Assembly (NCBI GenBank): GCA_038212015.1
Contig: JBBQUY010000102.1
Location: 1 to 9,067 of the forward strand
Length of the DNA: 9,067 bases
Direction: 5' to 3'
From: JAGQUL01 sp038212015
Lineage (GTDB): Bacteria; Actinomycetota; Thermoleophilia; Gaiellales; SKUG01
Both the position numbers and the translations under genes were made by a program. Shown here piece after piece: positions 3,763-9,067 of this stretch; position 1 is the stretch's first letter, and the number at the start of each line of letters is the position of its first letter. The notes under the pieces were generated by a model. That model searched no databases. It worked only from the letters and a program-made list of their open reading frames with translations, and was not told where the DNA came from.

Positions 3763-6762
3763 TCAGGGCAACTGCGCCGGGTGTGCCACGTTCCGGTCGA
3801 CGCTCCACGACACCGCGTCCGCCGGCCGATCCAGCGGCACGAGCGTGACGACGCAGCCCGGCGCGCCGGTGGTCGCCACGACGCGCGCGTAGCGCGTGAG
3901 CTGCGCGCCGTGCTCGCCCCAGGCGTCGGCGGGGTCGGTCGGGAGCGTGGATTTCCAGTCGACGACCCACCACGTGCCGTCGGGCAGGATCGCGAGGGCG
4001 TCGATGCGGCCCGCGTCGACGTCGGCTGCTGTCGCGGCGACGTTCTGGCCGGGCACGGCGCGTGAGCCGACGACCTCGCCCGAACCAGCGACGTATGGCA
4101 CTTCGGGCGTCGCGCCGAGTTCGAGGAGCCGACGGAACACCGGCGAGTCAACGACCGGACCGAGCCGTTCGCGCGTGGCGTCGGTAAGCCATGGGCCGTG
4201 CTCGGGGTCGAGCAGCACGCCCGCGCCGGTTCCGGTGCGGGCGGCGGCGAGCAGGCGGGCGACGGCATCGTGTACGCGGGTGCCGTCGAGCTGGCGCCAC
4301 TCGTCGCTGCGCGCGCTCGACACGGATTCGCGAAGCGCAGCTCGCAGCGCGTACGGATCGACGTCATCCGCTGAGGTCTCCTCCATGCTCGCCGGTGGCA
4401 GGTCGAGCGGGGCGGCGAGCGTGTGTGCATCGACGACGGCGTCCCAGATCGGCTCGGGCTCCGCACGCGGCGGGTGCGTGTCGACGCGGACGAGCCCGTC
4501 GAGTGCGGTGTAGGTGCGGTCGGCGCCGCCAAGGTCCCCGGCCAGATCGAGCGAATCACGAAGCCATCGCAGTGCGCCGCCCATCGCGCGCGGCGTGCCG
4601 CCCTTGGTCGGGGTGAAGTCCCAGCGCCCGCTCACGTAGAGCTTCTGCCGTGCGCGGGTCATTGCCACATACCAGAGCCGCAGCGATTCCTCGCGCTCGG
4701 CGATCTGGTCGGCGTCACGCAGCTGCTCGAGATCCGGCGTCCGCTCGCAGCGACCGTCGCGGCGAGGCAGTGCCACGTGCACGGTGCCGTCGGCATCGAC
4801 GAGCGATCCCGGGACCAGGTCCGAGCGCCCGCTCGAAGCGCTCGCTGCTTCGATCACGAACACGTGCGGGAACTCAAGCCCCTTGGACGCGTGGACGGTC
4901 ATGAGCCGCACGGCGCCCGCGGATTCGTCGGCGATGCTGGCTTCCCCGACACGAGCATCGCGGCGCTGCGCGGCGACGAATTCCAAGAAACCGGCGACGT
5001 CGCGCACGCCGACCTCGCCGGCGCTCGCGGCGAGTTCGACCATGCGGCGCAGGTTCGCGACACGCAGCGCGCCATCGGCGGCGATCGCGGCTCCAAGCTC
5101 GAGCTCGGGCAGTTCCACGACGCGCGACACGAGCTCCACGAGCGTCCCGGATCGCGACAGCTGCTCGAGCGCGTCGAGCTGGCGAACCACGGCTCCGACC
5201 GTGCCGGTCGTGGCGCGTGCCACGTCGATGAGCGGCACACGAGCAGTCTTCGCAGCGCGGACGAGCAGCGCGAGGTCGGTCCACTCCAGGCGCGCGAGCG
5301 GACCCGCGAGCACGGTCAGCACGGCATGGTCGTCGGCGCGGTTTCGGACTGCGGCGAGTACCGCGAGCGCGTCGCGCACGTCGCGCTGGTCGTAGTAGCC
5401 GCTCGACGCGTCGCGCAGGACCGGGAGTCCCCATGCGCGCAGCGCGCGTTCGTAGTGGTCGACGCCCGTGCCGCGTGCGTACAGCAACGCGATGTCGCCC
5501 GGCATCGCGTCGCCGTCGGCAATGAGCCGGGCGACTCGTTCGGCGACGCGCCAGGCTTCGCGTTCGCGGCTTGGCAGCGCGCGGGCAACGTCGACGCCCT
5601 CCTCCATTGCGCGCTCGGGCACGACGAGCAGTTCGACCGCCGGTCCCTGCACGTCGCGCTGCGCGTCGGTGCCGGGATGCACGGCTTCGTAGCGATCGCC
5701 GAACAGCTGCTCGTGTCCGAACACGTGGTTGACGACGTCGAGTACGGGCGCGTCGGAGCGGAAGTTCTCGCGCATGGGGACGACGTCGCCGCCCGCGGGG
5801 TCGTCGCGGCGGGCGCGGAACACGTCGACGTCGGCGCCGCGGAAGCGGTAGATCGACTGCCACTCGTCGCCGACCATGAACAGGCGCTCCGCGCCGATCG
5901 CGTCGAGCAGTTCGTACTGGCGCTGGTTGGTGTCCTGGAACTCGTCGACGAGCAGCATGCCCCAGCGCGCGCGCAGGTCGGTGCGAACGGCGGGGATGCG
6001 CACGGCGTCGACCGCGAGGCGCTCGAGGTCGTCGAACGAGATTCGACCGAGTGCGTGCTTGCGCGCCTCCACGGTGCGCTGGAACGTCTCCCACAGGCGC
6101 GTTACGGCGACGATCGTGCGACGTGCGTCGCCCGCGGTCACGAGTGCCTCGCCGGTCTTTGGGTCGAGGATCGCGCTGACGCAGTCGGGTGATGCGATGT
6201 GTGCGGTGCCGTCGCCCTGGGCTGCGAGTGCGTGGATGCCGCGGATCTGGATCTCGATTCGCTCGTCGCCCATGCGTGCGCGCAGCCAGTGCACGTCCGG
6301 GTCGGCTTCGAGCTCCTCGAGGGCGTGGCGGAACGATTCGCGCTTGATCCAGGCGTGCTGTGCTTCGTCGAGCTGGCCGACGGCCGGGTCGACGCCCACT
6401 GCTGCGCCGTGCAGGCGCAGGATCGTCGAACACAGCGAGTGGATCGTGCCGATGCGTGCGAGCTCGAGTTCGGCGAGCACGTCGCGTTCGCCGAGGGCTG
6501 CGAGCCGGGCGGCGATGCGTTCGCGCATCTCCTGTGCGGCCTTCTCGGTGAAGGTGACGGCGCAGACCTGTGCGGGCGCGATCTCGCGGGCGGCGAGCGC
6601 GCCGGCGACGAGTTCGGTGAGCACGCTCGTCTTGCCGGAGCCGGCGGCGGCGGTCACGAGCGTGCGAGCGCGGGCACCGATCGCGCGCAGCTGCGACTCG
6701 GTCCAGCGCGTCTCGACCTGCGCCGCGATCGGGCTAGTGGGTGCGGGCGTGATGGTCGTCAT
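3763..6762 (-). CDS. addA: AddA-type UvrD/Rep-family helicase with C-terminal RecB-like nuclease domain
   Basis: The product is 999 residues from the ATG at 6762, shorter than B. subtilis AddA (about 1230). Superfamily 1A motifs in order: Q motif TESQLRAI (21-28); Walker A AAAGSGKT (38-45); Ia AVTFTEKAAQEM (68-79); GTIHSLCS (105-112); Walker B LLVDEFQDTNQ (270-280); III FMVGDEWQSIYRFRGAD (295-311); IV RENFRSD (331-337); V VRLMTVHASKGLEFP (618-632); VI LWYVAMTRARQKLYVSG (696-712). A PD-(D/E)XK nuclease follows: H831, GRIDAL with D921, VVDWKS with D935 and K937, and QLTRY with Q954 and Y958, all apparently intact. The protein should translocate on and digest DNA at double-strand ends together with the product of the overlapping upstream gene. 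An in-frame ATG at 6816 is less likely: the 6762 ATG forms an ATGA overlap with the preceding stop and has GGAGAGG 7 nt upstream. Mycobacterial AdnB is the close alternative name. Confidence 0.88.
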   Translation of the reverse strand: MTTITPAPTSPIAAQVETRWTESQLRAIGARARTLVTAAAGSGKTSVLTELVAGALAAREIAPAQVCAVTFTEKAAQEMRERIAARLAALGERDVLAELELARIGTIHSLCSTILRLHGAAVGVDPAVGQLDEAQHAWIKRESFRHALEELEADPDVHWLRARMGDERIEIQIRGIHALAAQGDGTAHIASPDCVSAILDPKTGEALVTAGDARRTIVAVTRLWETFQRTVEARKHALGRISFDDLERLAVDAVRIPAVRTDLRARWGMLLVDEFQDTNQRQYELLDAIGAERLFMVGDEWQSIYRFRGADVDVFRARRDDPAGGDVVPMRENFRSDAPVLDVVNHVFGHEQLFGDRYEAVHPGTDAQRDVQGPAVELLVVPERAMEEGVDVARALPSREREAWRVAERVARLIADGDAMPGDIALLYARGTGVDHYERALRAWGLPVLRDASSGYYDQRDVRDALAVLAAVRNRADDHAVLTVLAGPLARLEWTDLALLVRAAKTARVPLIDVARATTGTVGAVVRQLDALEQLSRSGTLVELVSRVVELPELELGAAIAADGALRVANLRRMVELAASAGEVGVRDVAGFLEFVAAQRRDARVGEASIADESAGAVRLMTVHASKGLEFPHVFVIEAASASSGRSDLVPGSLVDADGTVHVALPRRDGRCERTPDLEQLRDADQIAEREESLRLWYVAMTRARQKLYVSGRWDFTPTKGGTPRAMGGALRWLRDSLDLAGDLGGADRTYTALDGLVRVDTHPPRAEPEPIWDAVVDAHTLAAPLDLPPASMEETSADDVDPYALRAALRESVSSARSDEWRQLDGTRVHDAVARLLAAARTGTGAGVLLDPEHGPWLTDATRERLGPVVDSPVFRRLLELGATPEVPYVAGSGEVVGSRAVPGQNVAATAADVDAGRIDALAILPDGTWWVVDWKSTLPTDPADAWGEHGAQLTRYARVVATTGAPGCVVTLVPLDRPADAVSWSVDRNVAHPAQLP
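6759..6762 (-). other. ATGA stop/start overlap coupling the two nuclease genes
   Basis: On the reverse strand ATGA contains the TGA of the AddB/AdnA-type gene and the ATG of the AddA-type gene. This arrangement usually means translational coupling and roughly equal amounts of both subunits, and it shows that the two genes share one mRNA. Confidence 0.85.
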
Positions 6763-9067
6763 GGTGCGGCCTCTCCGACACGGCAGATCGTCTGGAGCTG
6801 GCAGTGCGTGGGACACTCGTTCGGATCGGCGAGTGGTTCGACGCGTCCGGCGCGCAGGTTGGTGACGGCGCCGGTGACGAGTTCGGCGGTGGCATCGAGC
6901 AGGTCACGTCGATCCTCCGGGGTCAGCGCGCTGCGCGATCGCGGTCCGATCACGCCAATCTCCTTGAGCTCCTCCGACAGCACGCCGCTGGCGGAGCCGC
7001 CATTGGTGATCGCGCGATAGACGGCGCCCATCGGGTCCAGCGCGGTGTCGGGCTGTTCCAGGGCGAGCCAGTACACGAGCAGCTGCAGGTTGCGGTCCTC
7101 GAGCAGGCGCGCGGCGGTGCGGTCGCTCGAGCCGTACTTGTAGTCATGAAGGAGCACGCGCGAGCCATGCCGGTCGATGCGGTCGATGCGACCGACGACC
7201 TCCACGCCTGCGACGTCGTAGCCGGGTCCGATCGACTCGGGTGCATCGCGGCCGAACGAGCGCTCGACGTCGACGAAGTCGGGCGCGATCCAGTGCGATT
7301 CCGCCTCGATGAGGGCGATCACGTGCTCGGTGATGCGTTCGATGCGAGGCTGGTCGAGCACGCCGTGCTCGTCGATCTGTGCGGCCAGCTCGGGCGCGAG
7401 CTGTGCGGCGCGAAGACGAACTTCCGCACTGTCGGCGCGTCCGGTACGCGCGTCGGGAACGAGGTGCTGGAGCAGGTCGTGCGCGAGCCGTCCGTCGAGG
7501 ATGCGCGAGCGATCGTCGTCGGGATCGTCGACGCGCAGCTGGCGTTCGATGAACCAGCGCGCCGAACAGGTGGCGTACTGCTCGACCTCGGTCACGCCGA
7601 TCGTCCGCCGCTCGGCAAGGGCCGCGGCAACGTCGCCCGTCAGCTGTGGCGAGCGCGGTCGGCGACGCGCGGCGTCGACCAGCTCGCGGCGTTCGGCGCC
7701 GACGCCGTCGACGTGCAGTCCGCGGCCGGTCGCGAGTGCAACGGAGCGTTCGACCTCGCAGTCGAGGCGCACGTGCTCGGGAGCGACCACGACATCGCCC
7801 AGGCATCGCGTGCGAAGCGGCGCGTCCGGCAGGAGTCGTCGCAGCTCCTGCCATGCGGGTGATGGTGCGAGGTGTCCGCCGCTCGAGCTCGTCGCCTGGC
7901 GAACGACGCGGAGCGTGCGGCGAGCGCGGGTGACGGCCAGGTGCAGCAGGTCGCGCGCAGCGGCAGGCGCTTCGTGTTCGTCGTCGACGTTCGCGCGAAA
8001 GCCGGCGAGGTGCGTGCCGCGAAGCACGACCGCGTCGAACGCGAGGCTGCGCAGGTCGTCGAGCGACGCGATCACCACGACCCCCGAGTCCGAGCGGTCG
8101 GGCGTGGCGAGCGGGAACGCAGCGATCGCATCGCGAATGTCGGTGAGCGTCACGCCCGCGACGGCAGCTTCGGCCCCATCGCCTGCGCCCCCGGCGGCGA
8201 CGACGAGCCCCTCGACGAGTGCCGCGATGCCGCGGAGCAGGTCGAGCTCACCGACATCGCTCGGCAGCAGCGACCCGAGCAGCTCGCGCATCGCGGGCAC
8301 GGCGCCGCCACGGCGCCGTCGGCTGGCGACGACTCCCATGACGGCGGTCGGCAGCAGCCGGCGCAGTGCCGGACGTTCGAGCAGGTCGATGACGTGGTGG
8401 CGCTCGCGCCGCAGGCGCAGCTCCACGTTGTCCACACGTGCCGGATCGACTCCGAACACCGGTGCGCGCAGCGCAGCCACCAGGCGCATGCCGTCGCGTT
8501 CCAGGATGGAGTCGAGCACGTCGTGCACCGCACGACCCGCCGGCACGTCGATCGCCGAGCGACGCGCCTGCAACCGTGCTGGGATCCCGGCGCGTCGGAA
8601 CGCGGCGAGCAGCAGGTCGCCGTCGTGTGCCGCGCTCGCGCTGGCGACGACCACGTCGTCCCACGCGAATCCACGACCGCCGAGCAGCGCGACCTCGCGC
8701 ACGACTTCCTCGGCTTCCTGCAGCGGGCCCGAGCAGTCGACGAACGCCACGGGGGCGGCGGTATCCAGCCGCAGGTCGGTCTGGGGTGCTCGCGAGGGTG
8801 CATCCTCGAACAGCTCGCTGCCGAGCCAGTCGAGCAGCGGCTCGGACGTCGGCACCGAATCGAGCTCTTCCACGTGTGCGCCGAGGCTGCGCCAGCGATC
8901 ACGAAGGTCGGCAGCGCGTTCGTGCACGCGTCGACCCGGTCGCCACGCGAGCGTGACGGTGACCGGCACGTGCCGAGCGAGTCGCTCGAGCAGCTCCACG
9001 CGCGACGGTGCGAGCGCTTCGAAGCCGTACACGACGACCGCGCCCACGCCGGGCGATCCGGTGCGCA
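6759..9067 (-). CDS. AddB/AdnA-type helicase-nuclease partner subunit with Fe-S-stapled nuclease domain (5' end outside window)
   Basis: The frame stays open to the right edge. The first in-window start candidate, GTG at 9047, falls inside a hydrophobic strand (VVVYGFEALAPSRVELLERL) that sits well inside AddB proteins, so the N-terminus with any Walker A motif is missing. Counting from 9047 (762 residues): 322-350 and DLLHLAVTRARRTLRVV (366-382) look like remnants of helicase motifs V and VI. The C-terminal RecB-like nuclease has H523, GRIDRID with D622, LHDYKY with D635 and K637, and QLLVY with Q655 and Y659. C494 in YATCSARWF plus C745, C749 and C755 correspond to the four ligands of the AddB 4Fe-4S staple, although the second spacing is CX3C rather than CX2C. 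It should pair with the product of the next gene for break resection; its TGA overlaps that gene's ATG. AddB or AdnA cannot be separated without the N-terminus. Confidence 0.8.
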   Translation of the reverse strand, partial: RTGSPGVGAVVVYGFEALAPSRVELLERLARHVPVTVTLAWRPGRRVHERAADLRDRWRSLGAHVEELDSVPTSEPLLDWLGSELFEDAPSRAPQTDLRLDTAAPVAFVDCSGPLQEAEEVVREVALLGGRGFAWDDVVVASASAAHDGDLLLAAFRRAGIPARLQARRSAIDVPAGRAVHDVLDSILERDGMRLVAALRAPVFGVDPARVDNVELRLRRERHHVIDLLERPALRRLLPTAVMGVVASRRRRGGAVPAMRELLGSLLPSDVGELDLLRGIAALVEGLVVAAGGAGDGAEAAVAGVTLTDIRDAIAAFPLATPDRSDSGVVVIASLDDLRSLAFDAVVLRGTHLAGFRANVDDEHEAPAAARDLLHLAVTRARRTLRVVRQATSSSGGHLAPSPAWQELRRLLPDAPLRTRCLGDVVVAPEHVRLDCEVERSVALATGRGLHVDGVGAERRELVDAARRRPRSPQLTGDVAAALAERRTIGVTEVEQYATCSARWFIERQLRVDDPDDDRSRILDGRLAHDLLQHLVPDARTGRADSAEVRLRAAQLAPELAAQIDEHGVLDQPRIERITEHVIALIEAESHWIAPDFVDVERSFGRDAPESIGPGYDVAGVEVVGRIDRIDRHGSRVLLHDYKYGSSDRTAARLLEDRNLQLLVYWLALEQPDTALDPMGAVYRAITNGGSASGVLSEELKEIGVIGPRSRSALTPEDRRDLLDATAELVTGAVTNLRAGRVEPLADPNECPTHCQLQTICRVGEAAP
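6770..6776 (-). promoter_or_regulatory. Ribosome binding site deciding the addA-type start
   Basis: Read on the reverse strand, GGAGAGG stands 7 nt before the ATG at 6762, inside the last codons of the upstream gene. It is the only clear Shine-Dalgarno sequence I found before a start in the window, and together with the ATGA overlap it selects 6762 over the longer 6816 start. Confidence 0.75.

Noticed and set aside
4423..6192. 589-codon open frame on the + strand opposite the addA-type gene
   Set aside because: It is antisense to a gene with complete helicase and nuclease motifs. The translation has no recognisable domain and is a by-product of high-GC codon bias.
6763..6816. Longer start (ATG at 6816) for the addA-type gene
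   Set aside because: It would overlap the upstream gene by 58 bp. The ATG at 6762 has a good Shine-Dalgarno and the ATGA overlap, and the extra 18 residues resemble no family N-terminus.
6804..7862. 352-codon open frame on the + strand opposite the AddB-type gene
   Set aside because: It mirrors the real reverse-strand gene, which has intact nuclease and cysteine motifs. Composition is unlike a folded protein family.

Overview
The window is uniformly very GC-rich with strong third-position G/C bias. The protein types (AddAB/AdnAB-like nuclease genes, an Nth-type glycosylase) and a TANNNT box only 6 nt before the trxB ATG suggest a high-GC Gram-positive chromosome (Actinomycetota). I would not commit to a class; a deep lineage such as Thermoleophilia or Acidimicrobiia is a guess. 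There are no tRNA or rRNA genes, insertion sequences, CRISPR arrays or phage genes.

Layout: (1) 7-1692 (+) encodes a 561-residue low-complexity Ala/Gly/Pro/Thr/Gln-rich protein. It ends in a roughly 170-residue globular domain that carries a W-GDPHV motif. This resembles DUF1521, the metal-ion-inducible autocleavage domain of the rhizobial effector NopE1, and it is the most unusual item here. The frame is open to the left edge, so the N-terminus may be missing. (2) 1693-2017 is a 325-bp gene-free stretch packed with inverted repeats. One is a likely terminator close behind the first gene, followed by two further strong hairpins and then a leaderless-type promoter for the next gene. (3) 2018-3043 (+) is trxB, thioredoxin reductase. 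(4) 3066-3758 (+) is nth, endonuclease III, only 22 nt behind trxB and probably co-transcribed. (5) 3763-6762 (-) encodes an AddA-type helicase-nuclease, converging on nth with a 4-nt gap. (6) 6759-9067 (-) encodes its AddB/AdnA-type partner, cut by the right edge. The two reverse genes overlap by ATGA, so they form a translationally coupled addB-addA type operon.

Functionally, the right two thirds is DNA maintenance and redox housekeeping: NADPH-dependent thioredoxin reduction, base excision repair of oxidised pyrimidines, and double-strand-break end resection. The left protein looks unrelated and may be a secreted or surface protein whose low-complexity arm is released from its C-terminal domain by calcium-triggered cleavage at Asp-Pro; that is a prediction from the motif only.
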